This document shows, piece after piece, positions 11,237 through 22,449 of a DNA stretch of 64,000 nucleotides. Within the stretch, counting starts at the first letter, position 1. The number at the start of each line of letters is the position of its first letter. Position numbers and translations under genes: made by a program. The stretch lies in contig NC_059552.1 in the NCBI RefSeq assembly GCF_905220415.1, positions 9,439,001 to 9,503,000 on the forward strand, written 5' to 3'. The DNA is from Colias croceus (lineage: Eukaryota; Arthropoda; Insecta; Lepidoptera; Pieridae). The notes under the pieces were generated by a model, which saw only the letters and a list, made by a program, of their open reading frames with translations, did no database searches and was not told the origin of the DNA.

Positions 11237-11660
11237 ATGTAGGTATATGTTGTGTCGTAAAACTTACATAATGCATCCTTCATGTTTAATTCGTTTTTTC
11301 TATTTATGTTGCTCAATAAAAAGGAAAATAAAATATTTTTCGGAATATCACGTGTCAAAGCCCAAAGGGAAATTCATTTCGCGTGCCTCAAACTTTTGGC
11401 TTGATACTTGAGTAGGAAATGTTTTGAGTTTATTGTTTGACTCGCTTTTATCCTTCACTGTAGTACCTAAATAAAAGAACAAAGGAGAATGGCAAACTCC
11501 CATAGGACTCTGGGCCTGATCGTTACACTGATGATTTATGGGTGATTAAATAGATAAAAATATACACTCTATGAATATAATAATTATAGATCTTTTCTAT
11601 GGGATAGCAGAGATATTGGGATATTGATTAAGATCAATTTTGAATATATAACGTTACTAA

Positions 11661-12280
11661 GGCCCTTCTGCCATTAGGTACGATACTTCTAGAATACGAT
11701 ACTCGCGTAGAATACTACTTAGATATTTGCTGGCTACCCGATGCTCGCATATTATGCGACTGAAAAATGACTAAATTCATCATTATTGTGCCTCGTTTTT
11801 GTGGACCGACGTTATAATAATAATAATTCATTTATTTATTGCAACAACAGTTATGTCGTTATGTCGAGCAATCAGCGATTCCAGTGACGAAGAAGCTCTT
11901 GCAGTTTTTCTTTTTTATAGAAATAAAAGACGCCAACGTAAGAGTAAGAAGTACTGGATTCATCCATATATTGAAAGAAACATAAATTGTAGAGTTTTTG
12001 TAGCCGAACGAGAACGAAAACACGATGATTAGATATTTTCAATGACCTAATACTAGGATATTTTTATCTTTCTAACGAAGAGATACGCGCGAGAGTCGAG
12101 ACGCGATGCAAAAGCGACCGACACGGTGAGTAGTGCTATACTAGTCGCGGACGTGTAGGATACCAGTAGCGTAGTGTGCGAGCCTACATAAAAATGTATG
12201 TGAGATACTCCGCGGCGACTAGTCTCCGAGACTTGCAGGATACTTGAATCGCCTATGCGTATCGTAATGGGAGAAGGGCC
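11661..12280 (+). mobile_element. PIF/Harbinger-derived element with TAA target duplication
   Basis: TIRs GGCCCTTCTGCCATTA (11661) and its inverse TAATGGGAGAAGGGCC ending at 12280 differ by one base; a further CGATAC is shared just inside. TAA lies on both sides (11658-11660, 12281-12283), the TWA-type duplication expected for PIF/Harbinger. At 620 bp with only the first part of a transposase frame (11853-12032) it is an internally deleted, non-autonomous copy. Confidence 0.85.
11853..12032 (+). pseudogene. Harbinger-type transposase, N-terminal fragment
   Basis: An ATG at 11853 opens a 59-residue frame with an acidic start (SDSSDEEALAVFLF), then 'RRQRKSKKYWIHPYIERN' and a TAG stop. A basic stretch followed by a K/R-Y-W-V/I-H-P motif is, from my knowledge, characteristic of the N-terminal region of insect Harbinger (HARBI1-like) transposases. 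The downstream DDE nuclease domain is missing. Position inside a TIR element with TAA duplication supports the call. An in-frame upstream extension (from 11799) is low-complexity and the ATG at 11853 is the better start. Confidence 0.7.
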
Positions 12281-12289
12281 TAAAACTTC

Positions 12290-13300
12290 ACTCAAATGTC
12301 AAACAACAAACATAAACAAATCACTCATCACCATTGCTCATCACTGACACAATTATGATTAATAATTTGACATTTTATTAATGGCCAGCTACCTAAATAA
12401 AAATGTTATAATATTATTATTGATTAAGTATAACATGTTTTTATTTTATAGAATGATCTAAATAAATTAAGAATTAAGATATGTGTTAAAAATAAGTTAA
12501 GTTTTGCTTCTGATTTATAAAGCATTTGAATTCAATAAAATTAAAAATAAAATATAGACATTCATTCGTATTAATCGATATATTCGACTTTTTTACTTCT
12601 GACAACACTGACAATCTCTGCTTGATAAGACCGGTAGTCATAGAAATCTAAATAACAATGCCGGTAGTGAACACATTATCTTTTTTTTCAAAGATTTGTT
12701 TTCCCATAGAATCAGAAGTAAATATTTTACCAAGAATTACTAAAAATAACATAATGAATTTTAAATATATTATGATTTCTGTAACAGTTAGGCCCAGTTT
12801 CGCCATTCTCCTTTCGCATTTTCTCAATGTTTTTAGATGTGTAAGGATTGATTTTGGAAATACTTTGGTAGAGTTTAATAGAAACACGATTAAGACTGTT
12901 CATACACTATTTTAGTCAATAATAGGGACAGAAATATTTTCCAATATGTTTTAAGATGTGTAAACTGTAAGGAAAGACTTGGATAAAGTGTCGTTGGCCA
13001 CCAGTGGCTCGTTTACGCCGTTAGGTTCAATTCAGTATCGCTACGGGCCACCAGATTTACCCACGTTTAAAAAGGACTAAACGCACACACCCACACATGA
13101 GTCAAGTCAATTACACACAACATTGTGTCTATCGTGGGAGTGAAACGTGGTCCGGTGATATGGGCTGTGGTAACAAGAATTACGTGACCTTAAATAGATC
13201 TAGGTGTTAGGTAGAGCCAGGAAAGTTGATTTGACGGTATTAAGATGGATAGGCAAAGAATTGTTTTGAAAAAGAAGCTATCTATACGTAACAAAATAAT
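12290..13300. other. Unassigned stretch
   Basis: Two overlapping opposite-strand frames near 12650-12915 lack recognisable domains. 13010-13200 is less AT-rich, with two GGCCACCAG repeats (13000 and 13058), but gave no recognisable protein. Confidence 0.5.
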
Positions 13301-13307
13301 TTGTAAC

Positions 13308-13444
13308 AAAAAACCGCCTTCAAATTGCCAGAACTAAACCAAATTTAGTATCGCAAGTCAGATAAAAATTATCAAAATCAGTTCACCCAGTCAACTGTTC
13401 TGAGGTAATAAACTAAAAAAATCCTCTTTTTTTAAGTCGGTTGA
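13308..13444. mobile_element. Family P-like MITE, diverged
   Basis: 'aaaaaccgccttcaaatt' at the left and 'tttttttaagtcggttg' at the right are the diverged inverted termini of family P (consensus CCGACTTCAAA). The body differs from the copies at 18613 and 29280. Confidence 0.55.
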
Positions 13445-13609
13445 AATAAAAAATAAAAAAATATACTAACGTAAATATATCGCAATCATAATACAGAGTA
13501 TGCAAAAACAAATAAATAAACACGAAAAAGAGAGCAATATGGAATCACTATAAATGTTTGCTTAAGCAATTATGTACGCGGCTACTGCATTTTTTAATTT
13601 TATATTATT

Positions 13610-13796
13610 ACTAGCTTACCGCCCGCGGCTTCGCCCGCTTTCTCTAAAACGATTTGAAATTTAAACTATCCTATCTCTCAAGTTGGATCGAACTGCACAT
13701 GGTGTGCGAATTTTATTATAATCGATTATGTGGTTTAGGAGTCCATTGAAGACAAACATTGTGACACGAGATTTATATATATTAAGAGATTAATAG
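13610..13796 (-). repeat. Helitron-like family HD, complete
   Basis: From 'actagcttaccgcccgcggc' via 'aactatcctatctctcaagt', 'gaactgcacatggtgtgcga' and 'ggagtccattgaagacaaac' to the 5' end 'atatatattaagaga'. Confidence 0.85.
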
Positions 13797-14021
13797 CCTA
13801 TATTAAAAATGAATATTATATTTTGGCTTTCTGAACGGCATTTTCTGTTTCTTAAAATTTAACAAGCTTTTTATTTCAATTTATGTAGCTATAGCTAGGT
13901 GTTTCTATAAGAACTGTAGGTATCTTAAGTACAATATCAGAAGCTCTGTCAATGCTTATGTGTATTGTGTAACCTACTCACTTACCAAGTTCTTCCATTT
14001 TTACGGCTATACATATAAAAA

Positions 14022-14189
14022 AAATATAAAAATGAATCGCAAAATGTGTTGGTAACCGCATAACTCGAGAACGGCTGAACCGATTTCGATAATTCTTTTC
14101 TTATTATATTTCTTGAAGTACGAGGATGGATCTTATGTAGAGAAAACGTAAACATGTACCACGGGCGAAGCCGGGGCGGACTGATAGTA
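14022..14189 (+). repeat. Helitron-like family HE
   Basis: 'aaaaatgaatcgcaaaatgt', 'gaacggctgaaccgatttcg', 'ttgaagtacgaggatg', 'gagaaaacgt', then 'ccacgggcgaagccggggcg' and a decayed CTAG end. Relatives at 30301 (reverse) and 51721. Confidence 0.8.
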
Positions 14190-14497
14190 AAAAAATAAAA
14201 ACCACCATTTATAATTTCATTTCTTTATTTTATATAATAACAATCGAACCATCGTCAAAAATTATAGGTATTAAATGAGTTAATCGAAAGGAACATTTGT
14301 AAACATTCTATTTGCCAACCTGAATACTCGTTTAAAACAATAAAAAGCAATTATTTTTCAAACCTTCATTATTTGCTTTATCTGTTTCATCCCTTGTTGA
14401 TTGTACGGATAATGTAAAGGCCCTTTAATCTCGCTTCTGTGAGCTGTGAAATATGAAATATAAGCTTATTCTGAAGTGTGCAAATATGTATTGTATG

Positions 14498-14594
14498 CTA
14501 GCCTCTCTTACCGGCTTCGTCCGAGTTGACCGGGAAATATGTGTACTAGCCATAGTCCCGGCTTCGTCCCTGTTGATCGGGATAAAGTAAAAAA
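14498..14594 (-). repeat. Two tandem Helitron 3'-end remnants
   Basis: 'accggcttcgtccgagttga' and 'cccggcttcgtccctgttga', each followed by a 'ccggga/tcggga' block, repeat after about 55 bases. Confidence 0.5.
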
Positions 14595-14599
14595 GCTGA

Positions 14600-15270
14600 T
14601 AGACCTATGGTAATAGGTAAATCGGTAAAGGTCTTAATATGGTATACATAAATCAAGGATTGTTTAAAACCGGTCGAGTGTGTGTATGTGTTTGAGTTAA
14701 ATCTTAACAAACAAAAAATCAGATTTTTTTAAATCTCATGTATTAGCTAGTGCCCGGGATATACTCATTTAGGTATACTATGGAAAAAATATCATGCGCC
14801 AATCCAGACTATAATTTATAAATATTTGAGCCAATCTATTTTTGCGGGAAAGAATCACAAAAATTAATTCAACCAATCTCAGAGGCTTTTAAACTTTCTA
14901 TAAAAAAATATTTTAAACAATTCTTATAATATTGGTTATAATTTAAGTATTGGAACCTATTAATGTATCGAAATAATTAAATTTTCTCTGAATAAAAGAG
15001 AAGTGAGCAGAAGCCGGATTTCTTGGAAACTAATAAAGGACATTTGTTTCTTTGATATTGAGTATGCTTTACCGTAGTCACAGAATACGTCATAATAGTA
15101 GCTAAACGGTACAGAATGGACAAAATTAAACACTTACCTCACCGCGTACGATCTCGCTATAGATAGCCCGCATTTTTCTGTAAGGACGATACGCAAAGAA
15201 GATTGACAACATTAATCAAATTGACTTAAAGTAATTTTATTATTTTGGATTTGTGATTATCGTTTTTTAG
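14600..15270. other. AT-rich stretch, nothing recognised
   Basis: No gene or window repeat seen before the small frame at 15274. Confidence 0.5.
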
Positions 15271-15273
15271 TAA

Positions 15274-15408
15274 ATGGTTAGATATTGTGCTGTTTTCGGA
15301 AGTATTTCATCAGAAAAACGCGAATTTCTCTACGCTAGGCCTAGTCACAAATGTGCCAACCCTAAAGCGTTAACACACACATTTGCACTCTCTACAGTGT
15401 GACTGTCA
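15274..15408 (+). other. Short frame with weak THAP-like start
   Basis: ATG at 15274 opens MVRYCAVFGSISSEKREFL and ends within 45 codons. Zinc-coordinating THAP domains often begin M-V-x-x-C-A-V-x-G-C; here the second cysteine position is serine and nothing further matches. It could be a decayed THAP-bearing transposon or a first exon, or chance. Confidence 0.2.
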
Positions 15409-15700
15409 AAACGATAATTTTGTATGGAGTAACGTCCAGGGTGTGACTCAATAATAAAATTGTTTTCTAGTCATTCGAGACAAATATATGAATGTTAATG
15501 CACCTGTGAAATTATTAACGATAAACCCGTAATCCATTGGCCAAATAGATTAGTAATTAACCAGGTTTTTGTTAATTATGTTGTTGTTTTTGTACTTAAT
15601 TGGCACGCTTTGTTGTTTAATGTGTTTGTGAATTATGTAGCACTATGATTATTCAAATAATAGTATTAAATTTGTTGCTAATTTTATCCTATCCTATATC

Positions 15701-15943
15701 CATACACTTATATTATAAATGCGAAAGTAACTCTGTCTGTATGTCTGTTACTCAATTACGCCATAACTTCTGAACCAATTTGCATGAAATTTGGTATAGA
15801 GATATTTTGATACCCGAGAAAGGACATAGGCTACTTTTTACCCCGGGACATAGGATAGGTTTTATTTCGGTAATTCCACGGGAACGGGAACTGTGCGGGT
15901 TTTTCTTAGAAAACGCGAATGAAGCCGCGGCCGGAAAGCTAGT
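15701..15943 (+). repeat. Lep1-type Helitron-like element, complete
   Basis: Starts TCCATACACTTATATTATAA after an A and ends 'ggccggaaagctag' before a T. Contains 'tttgcatgaaatttggtata', 'acccgagaaaggacatag' and 'cacgggaacgggaac'. The frames that cross it on both strands are the repeat itself. Confidence 0.85.
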
Positions 15944-16286
15944 ATACAATAACGTCACGTTTGCCTTTTTGATAACCAATAAATAAATATTACTTTTTAC
16001 CTTTGTAGTTATTTTAAAATCAGTTGTAGGTGTTTCTTTTCATGTCCTATAACTAATGACGCGGCATCTAGCAATAAGTGACGCCCACAGAGCTTAAGAA
16101 AGAGTACTATGTCACTCCTATTCATTATTGAACTCTTTCTGTAACAATATATCACGGAAAGATGTCTAATATACGACGACGATACGATATTATGGCACTT
16201 TTCGTATTTAGGTGCAAATTGGCTGATAAACATAATTTTATTCTATTGACTGATTTTTTCTTAGACTATGTAGGTATTTATACTTT

Positions 16287-16472
16287 ACTAGCTGTGCTTC
16301 GGATTCACCCGCGTTGCTCCTATCCTGTTGGTATTAGCGTAATCATATAATAATTTATATCCTATAGCCTTCCTCGATAAATGGGATATCTAACACCGAA
16401 ATAATTTTTCAAATCGGACCAGTAGTTCCTGAGATTAGCGCGTTCGAACAAACATCAAACTCATCAGCTTTA
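16287..16472 (-). repeat. Family HB copy, left part (outermost layer of nest)
   Basis: Reverse HB from 'actagctgtgcttcggattc' to 'actcatcagcttta'. It then stops where the tail of a Jockey element begins. The missing HB 5' end ('agcttataatattagtata') is found at 21372-21391, almost 5 kb away. Confidence 0.8.
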
Positions 16473-16987
16473 TTTATTTATTTATTTTTAAGGTCAGCCA
16501 ACAGTTATTTACATCAATGCAAACATACAGAAAAAAAAGATTACAAAATAACTTACATAAATGTAATAACTACTTATAGGCTAACACCACATGCGAAAAC
16601 GGTTACATGTTATGACAATACAAGGATTAATTGGAAAAAAAAAATAAAATAAAATAAAATAAAACTGTGATAGTATCTTACATCTAAATTATTTTTTTTT
16701 ACGTTGAGATCTATGAGAAAACAAAAAAATATGTAAATATTTAACTTATAAATCTAAATTGACTAAACATTTTAAGTTTGTATAAGCTAAGCGATCCTAA
16801 ATTAAATTAATATTATAGTGTTCTGAGATTTTGTTCACGAATATACTGAGGCTATCATAGTTTATATCTATTAAATCACTACACTCATTCAGAATTTTAT
16901 ACATTTTAAGAAGTGGTGAATTAGAACCAAGAACAGTTCGTCGTATTGGAGGGTAAAAAGGTGTGATACAGTTACGGGGATATCTAT
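16473..16987 (-). mobile_element. Jockey-type element 2, 3' portion
   Basis: Read in reverse it encodes the last residues of a Jockey-like polymerase protein, beginning at RYPRNCITPFYPPIRR. A stop, an AT-rich 3' UTR and an (AATA)n tail at 16471-16490 follow. The coding sequence is directly continuous with the fragment ending at 20514 ('RFRVPYRYPR'), showing that one element was split by the RTE insertion. The outer flank repeats 'agctt(t)a' on both sides, the probable target duplication within HB. Confidence 0.8.
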
Positions 16988-17002
16988 TATTATTATTATT
17001 AT

Positions 17003-20000
17003 TCAGCCATGGCTGTCCCACTGCTGGGCAAAGGCCTCTCTTCCCTTCATCCACGTTTTCCTATTGTGAGCAATTTTTGTCCACTCCTTGCAATGAGAGT
17101 CCAGTTCGTCGCGCCATCTGATTTTGGGCCTTCCACGCAGCCTTTTTCCATTGTCGGGGATCCACATAGTGGTGATTTTTGCCCACAACTCTTCGGACAT
17201 TCGGCAAACATGTCCAGCCCAGTTCCATTTGAGCTCGGCAGCTTTATGGGCTACGTCGACAATCTGTGTTTTTGAGCGCAGCGTTCTATTTTGTATACGA
17301 TCAGAAAGCTTTACGCCCAAAATGCTGCGCTCCATTGATCTTTGGCAAACCCCAAGTGCGGACTTTTGGCGATCAGTCAATGACCAAGTCTGTGCACCGT
17401 AGGTGAGGATGGGCAAGATGCACATGTCCATGAGCCTTCGTTTTAGTGAAAGAGGCAAGTCTCCTTTCATCAGCTCTTTCATCGACCAAAAGCTTCTCCA
17501 AGCGTTTTCAATGCGTTTGGCAACTTCTTGATCCTGCCTTGCTTGAAAAGAAACTATTTGGCCAAGGTAAGTATACTCATCGACATATGCAACCGACCCA
17601 CCCTCGACAATGATGGTGGTTTTGGTGCTGTTAGTCATAAGCTTTGTTTTGGTCATGTTCATCTGAAGTCCGACCCTGAGGCTTGCATCGCTCAGGTCTT
17701 CGAGCATTGTTTGTAGCTCAGAGGCTGTGGAGGAAAAGAGAACAATATCATCAGCAAAGCGAAGGTTTGTTAATCGATGCTCACCGATTTTAAAACCTTT
17801 GTTCTGCCATCGAGCTGCCAAGCTTCTAAATACTTCTTCCAAGGTAGCATTGAAGAGTTTTGGAGATAATGGGTCACCTTGTTTGACTCCTTTTGTTATT
17901 CGGAAGGATGGGCCATTGCTATTAATTTTTACAGAAGCTGTACTGGTACTATAGATATTTTGTATAAGGTGGATATACGTCGGTTCTATATTTTGCTCTT
18001 TGAGGGCTGTGAGTATGGCATTGTGTTTCAGGCTATCGAATGCTTTTGAATAATCAATGAAGGCCAGGTAAAGGGGGAGGTTGAATTCATGGCTTTTTTC
18101 TAAAATTTGGTTAATCGAATGAAGATGGTCTGTAGTGGAGAGTCCACCGCGAAATCCTGCTTGTTCTGGAGGCTGTTGTTTATCCAGATCTCGTGTGATG
18201 CGATTTCCAATGATTTTTATAAACGCTTTATATAGGTGCGATATGAGGCTGATAGGACGATAATTTTCTATGTCTGATCTATTTCCTTTTTTGTGGAGGA
18301 GGATTATATTAGAATGGCAGAAACTTTTAGGTAATATACCCGTTCGTAATATGTTATTGAATAGTTGAGTTATGGTTCGCCAATTTTAATGAATTCGGTT
18401 GTGATCCCATCTTCACCTGGACTTTTGTTGTATTTCATACTCTTTATGGCTAAATGGACTTCTTCAATTGTGATTGGATTTACTACTTCCGAACGTACAT
18501 AGTTTTTATCGGTTAAAGAATAACATGAGTCATCAGAGTACAATTTCTTATAAAATTCAGTACTAATTTGTATAATTTTATCTCGCGCGCTTTGTTTGGT
18601 TCCATTTGTTAACCGACTTCAAAAAAAAGGAGGAGGTTATCAATTCGGCCGGTATATTTTTTTTTTTTTTTTATGTATGTACACCGATTACTCCGAGGTT
18701 TCTGAACCGATTTACGTGATTCTTTTTTTGTTCGATGCGGGATGGTGTCGAATTGGTCCCATAAAAATTTTATTCGGATAGGCCCAGTAGTTTTTATTTT
18801 ATGAGCATTTTTGTCTGTAGGTATTTGTAAATTTTGCAAGTGCAAGTTTGAAGTCGGTTGTTTTTAACGCAGTTATCACTTGTTATGTCTTTTAATGATA
18901 AAATTAATGGTTTGCTTGGTTGTGTATTACGTATAGCCTGTTTAAGAGATGTGTTTTTTACGAGTGCCTTTTGGATAAAATTTGTGTTATATGTACGTAT
19001 ATCTTTTCTTATGTGTTTCTTTACTTTTTTATCTATTTCTTTATATTCAGTAGTATAAAGTGTCATCGTTTGTCTTTTGTCTATTAAATCTAAGGTAGTT
19101 TTTGTCAATTTTTTATTTTTGTTCTTTACGGTTTTTATTTTTTTACTTGCTCTCTTGATACTGTTTATGATATTATTGTAGGTAATTTCTGGATCCTCTG
19201 TATCGTTTGTTTCTAATAAGCTGAAATAATTATCTAGTTCTAAGTTAAACTGTTCTGTATTTGCTATTAAGCTGTTCTTATCTATTTTCTTGATTGCATG
19301 TTTAATTCTATTATACCTCAGGATTTTCATATTGAAACTAGCAGTTGTACGTAATGCTCGATGATCAGAACTGAATTTTAAGTTATTTAGAGCTTCTGTG
19401 TTCTTTATTATGTATTTGTTAGAAGAAAGACAAAAATCTATTTCATTTCGTGTGAATCCGTTAGGGGAAAGCCATGTCCATCGACGATTTATTTTTTTAA
19501 AAAAGAAACTATTTGTTATACTTAATTGTTGGCCAAAAGCAAATTGTAATAGACGATCTCCGCGTTCATTTCGAATGCCCAACCCATGTGGTCCTAAGAT
19601 GTTACGATCATCTGTTGAATTTCGAATGCCTAATTTTGCATTAAAGTCGCCTAACACCATAGTCCAGGTCCCTCTGTGTTCATCGCAAGCTTTATTAAGT
19701 AGGTCGTAAAAATCCTCAACTTCATCATTAGAATGTGTAGATGTGGGTGCATATACTTGTATGATTGTAAGTATTTTATTGTCATTAATCCGAAATTTAA
19801 GTAATGCAATTCTATCAGAGTAGCCTATAAATTCTATTATGTTATTCTTCCACCTATTTGAAACTAAAAATCCAACGCCATATTGGCCATTTTGTTCTCC
19901 ATTATAATAAAAAGTATTAGTTTTTCTTTCAATAATTTGTTCACCTTCTCTTCTCACTTCTGCTAGACCTACGATATCGTAATTGATGGTTTCTAATGCG

Positions 20001-20230
20001 TTTTCTAACTCAACAAGTCTTTCTTCTGTTCTTAAAGTTCTAACGTTATAAGTTAAAATACTAAGTTTCTGTATATCCTTTTTGCTAGCCTGGGTCGTCG
20101 GACAGTTTAGATTACCCACCTGGAGATTCTTACCACCCCTTGGACCGGGGCGTGCCTGCCTACTGTCATCAGCAGTACACCCACGACTACCGCCAGGGAC
20201 TTGGGGCGTATTTTTAGGTTTACTTTTCAT
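17003..20230 (-). pseudogene. RTE endonuclease-reverse transcriptase (interrupted)
   Basis: The likely start is the ATG at 20228-20230 (MKSKPKNTPQVPGG). The open frame extends further upstream, but only into low-conservation sequence. An AP-like endonuclease follows with motifs ILTYNVRTLR, GLAEVRR, QVYAPT, LGDFNAKLG, NEIDFCL and SSDHRAL. A linker is broken by the MITE at 18613-18863. The RT then has PGEDGI, YRPISL, AFIDYSKAFDSL (motif A), KQGDPLSP and FADDIVLFSS (motif C). The C-terminus has the WAGHVCRM and RGRPKIRWRDEL blocks typical of RTE proteins, ending at TGA 17003-17005. A 1-2 base shift near 18372-18381, after 'EFIKIGEP', moves the frame once. Catalytic motifs are intact, so decay is limited to the shift and the insertion. 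It cannot make full-length protein, but seems fairly young. Confidence 0.85.
18613..18863. mobile_element. Family P MITE inside the RTE coding region
   Basis: A TTAA lies on each side (18609-18612, 18864-18867). The inverted termini are CCGACTTCAAA near 18613 and TTTGAAGTCGG near 18847-18857. The same element with TTAA on both sides is at 29280-29512. TTAA flanks suggest piggyBac-type mobilisation, but the ends do not start with the usual CCC-type piggyBac terminus, so this is inference. It splits the RTE frame between the endonuclease and RT domains. Confidence 0.75.
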
Positions 20231-20513
20231 AATTTTGTATTCTAATATGTATTTTATAAGGGAAGAGGTTTGGACAAATAATAACCCATCGCGCTGGTCC
20301 AGTGCGTGTTGATGGGTGCGCAATAAGCCTGCTAACTTGGCCTGTGAACGCCACCGTTGGTGCCCTAAAGACACTCCTCCGCTGCCGCTCTAAGTAGACA
20401 TCTTGCGCTGATGTGACTTTTCCCACTAGACCTTAACGAGATAATATTATCTGGCAGCCCTAGTGAGTTTTTACCCTTGAATTATTCAAGTGTACGACAG
20501 TTTTTTGTCTTAT

Positions 20514-21371
20514 CGAGGATATCTATATGGCACGCGAAATCTGATTTGGCTCAATAAACTGGGGCAGTCAATTTTATTTCTTAGAAGTTTGTATAGAAAC
20601 GATGCATCAATAATTTTGTAACGTATATGCAAAGCACGTATTTTAAAATGGTTTAAGCGTGTTTTATATGTGGGTAGTTGTCTCAGCTTCCCTTCAGAAA
20701 AAGCTAAGTGCCATAGGAATCTTTTTTGTACCCTTTCTAGTCTTAGCATGTGAGTAGCATAGTGGGGTCTCCAAACGGAACTACAGTATTCTAAGGCGCT
20801 TCGTACCAAGCAGTTGTATAAAATAATTTTAGTTCGGACCAAACTAAAATTTTTTGTATTTCGTAATATGAACCCTAGCATTTGGGAAGCTTTTTTTTGT
20901 TACATTCTCAATATGAGGTAGAAAGGTCAGGGATTTATCAAACAGGACACCGAGGTCCCTGATTGTGTCTACCTCCTGCACTACCTGGTTTCCAATGTAA
21001 TACTTTGAATGCACTGAAGAGTTCTTTCTAGAAAATTTCATATGGTAACATTTTTTGGGGTTCAACTGCATATCATTGAGTGCACACCATTGAACAAGCC
21101 GATTAAGATCTTCTTGTAGAAGGCAGGTATCACTTGGTTTATCGATTTTTTTGGCAAATTTAAGATCATCTGCATATAAAAAAGCCTCAGAGAAATACAA
21201 ACAATGGGGTAGATCATTTACATAAATGTTGAAAAGGATTGGTGCCAAATGGGATCCTTGCGGAGCACCAGACGTAATATGATGGACATTTGATGTGAAG
21301 CCATTTACGACAACAAAAAACTCTCGACCTGTTATGTACGATTGTAGCCAATGTGCAACGAGCCAAATTAG
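20514..21371 (-). pseudogene. Jockey-type element 2, RT portion (5'-truncated)
   Basis: Reverse-strand RT fragment beginning in the middle of the domain: 'SGAPQGSHLAPILFNIYVND' (21250-21300), LYADDLKFA (motif C), then IRDLGVLFDKSLTF and a thumb/connection segment with ALEYCSSVW and RLERVQKRFL. One extra A in an A8 run near 20890 shifts the frame between 'ENVTKK' and 'MLGFILRNTKNF'. The protein reading continues across the RTE insertion at 16987. The copy is 5'-truncated at 21371, inside the RT domain, as is common for retroposed non-LTR copies. Confidence 0.85.
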
Positions 21372-21391
21372 AGCTTATAATATTAGTATAG
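21372..21391 (-). repeat. Family HB copy, right part of the nest
   Basis: 'agcttataatattagtata' completes the HB element begun at 16287, so the Jockey (and all it contains) landed inside one HB copy. Confidence 0.7.
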
Positions 21392-21392
21392 A

Positions 21393-21510
21393 GTAGCTGC
21401 TCCCCGCAGTTTCATCCGCATTGCTCCGCTCCTGTTGGTCTTAGCGTAATGATATATAGCCTTCCTTGATAAATGAAAAACAAAAATGTTCAGCTTTATA
21501 ATATTAGTAC
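21393..21510 (-). repeat. Family HB, internally deleted copy
   Basis: 'tagctgctccccgcagtttc' to 'cagctttataatattagt', with the central HB region missing after 'ccttccttgataaatg'. Confidence 0.7.
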
Positions 21511-21699
21511 TTATAGATTAAATGTGTATAATGTGTGAATTTTTATTTATAAAATTATCTGCGTAATTACATTGTACTTGATTTTCATAATAAAGTAATG
21601 ACTGATTGCAGTTTACGCGGAGCTGAATTAAATTTTGTTTGCACGCCAAATGAGGTAAATATGTGTAGTAATAAATAAATTAGGGCCTGTCATAGTTAT

Positions 21700-21898
21700 G
21701 CTTATAATTTTTAAGCTATTGCATAGCTTCTATCGCGGGCATTGAGCGCGGGAACCGAATCCAGAAGTTCCGTAACGGAAAAACCTCACGCTCCCCACTC
21801 CGAGGGGCACGGAGGTGTGGCTTGAAGGCATGCTATGCAATAGCTTTACCGCGGCAGTCCCCGAGTGCCACACGTCTTTTTAATTATAACTGATGATT
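21700..21898 (-). repeat. Family F GC-rich hairpin repeat, copy 3
   Basis: Best-preserved copy. On the reverse strand the first arm AAGCTATTGCATAGC and the last arm GCTATGCAATAGCTT are exact reverse complements, closing a structure of about 130 bases. Inside are the 'ctccgtgcccctcggag' mini-hairpin and 'ttccgttacggaa'. The A-rich leader 'aattaaaaagacgtgtggca' matches copy 1. Confidence 0.8.
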
Positions 21899-22242
21899 TA
21901 TTATATATGCTAGTTTCTCATCACGGCATCGCACTCATTAACCCTGCATAAAACTCAATACAATTAAGGCTGTGTCGCTCAGGAACTATTTTCTACTGTT
22001 GAAATAATTATTAAGTAGAATCCCATAGAGCAAGCAGCCTTACGTAATTGCTGCGCAGCTGGGTCAGTGTGGACGTGAAAATTACGTGTATCTTTTTCCT
22101 AAGCCAACAGGGAAAATGACAGCACAATTATCTCGATTTAACTATTGATTGAATTCTATATTATTGAATCGCGGTGCTGCTCCTTCTGTTTAGACAAGCC
22201 TTATTGCTTATTCTATACCATCTGAAGAAAGTATTATGAAAG

Positions 22243-22441
22243 ACTAGCTTACCGCCCGCGGCTTCGCCCGCTTTGACTTAAACCTAATAAATTATATACT
22301 AAAACCTTCCTCTTGAATCTCTCTATCTATTAAAAAAAGCGCATCAAAATCCGTTGCGTAGTTTGAAAGATTTAAGCATACAAAGGGATATAGGGACATA
22401 GGGACAGAGAAAGTGACTTTGTTTTATACTATGTAGTGATA
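22243..22441 (-). repeat. Helitron-like family HC, complete
   Basis: Starts 'actagcttaccgcccgcggc', ends at 'atactatgtagtgata'; 'agggatatagggacataggg' shows a duplicated short unit. Confidence 0.85.
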
Positions 22442-22449
22442 TTGCACGC

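Larger units (their letters stand above)
16988..20513 (-). mobile_element. RTE-clade non-LTR retrotransposon, near full length
   Basis: 3.5-kb element with a single large endonuclease-RT reading frame and a 3' tail of ATT/TAA repeats. It is flanked by a 13-bp target duplication differing by one base: CGGGGATATCTAT at 16975-16987 and CGAGGATATCTAT at 20514-20526. The duplicated bases lie in the coding sequence of Jockey element 2. The 3' terminus, read on the element strand, has the 'cccagcagtgggaca' and 'catggctgaataataata' wording usual in lepidopteran RTE tails. It is inactive: one frameshift near 18375 and a family P MITE inserted at 18613-18863. Confidence 0.85.

Noticed and set aside
12648..12915. 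Overlapping 79- and 85-codon frames on opposite strands
   Set aside because: No recognisable domain, no splice or promoter context, and neither is favoured over the other.
16797..17054. 85-codon reverse frame as a gene
   Set aside because: It is the chance fusion of the RTE 3' tail (the asparagine run comes from ATT repeats) with the C-terminus of Jockey element 2.
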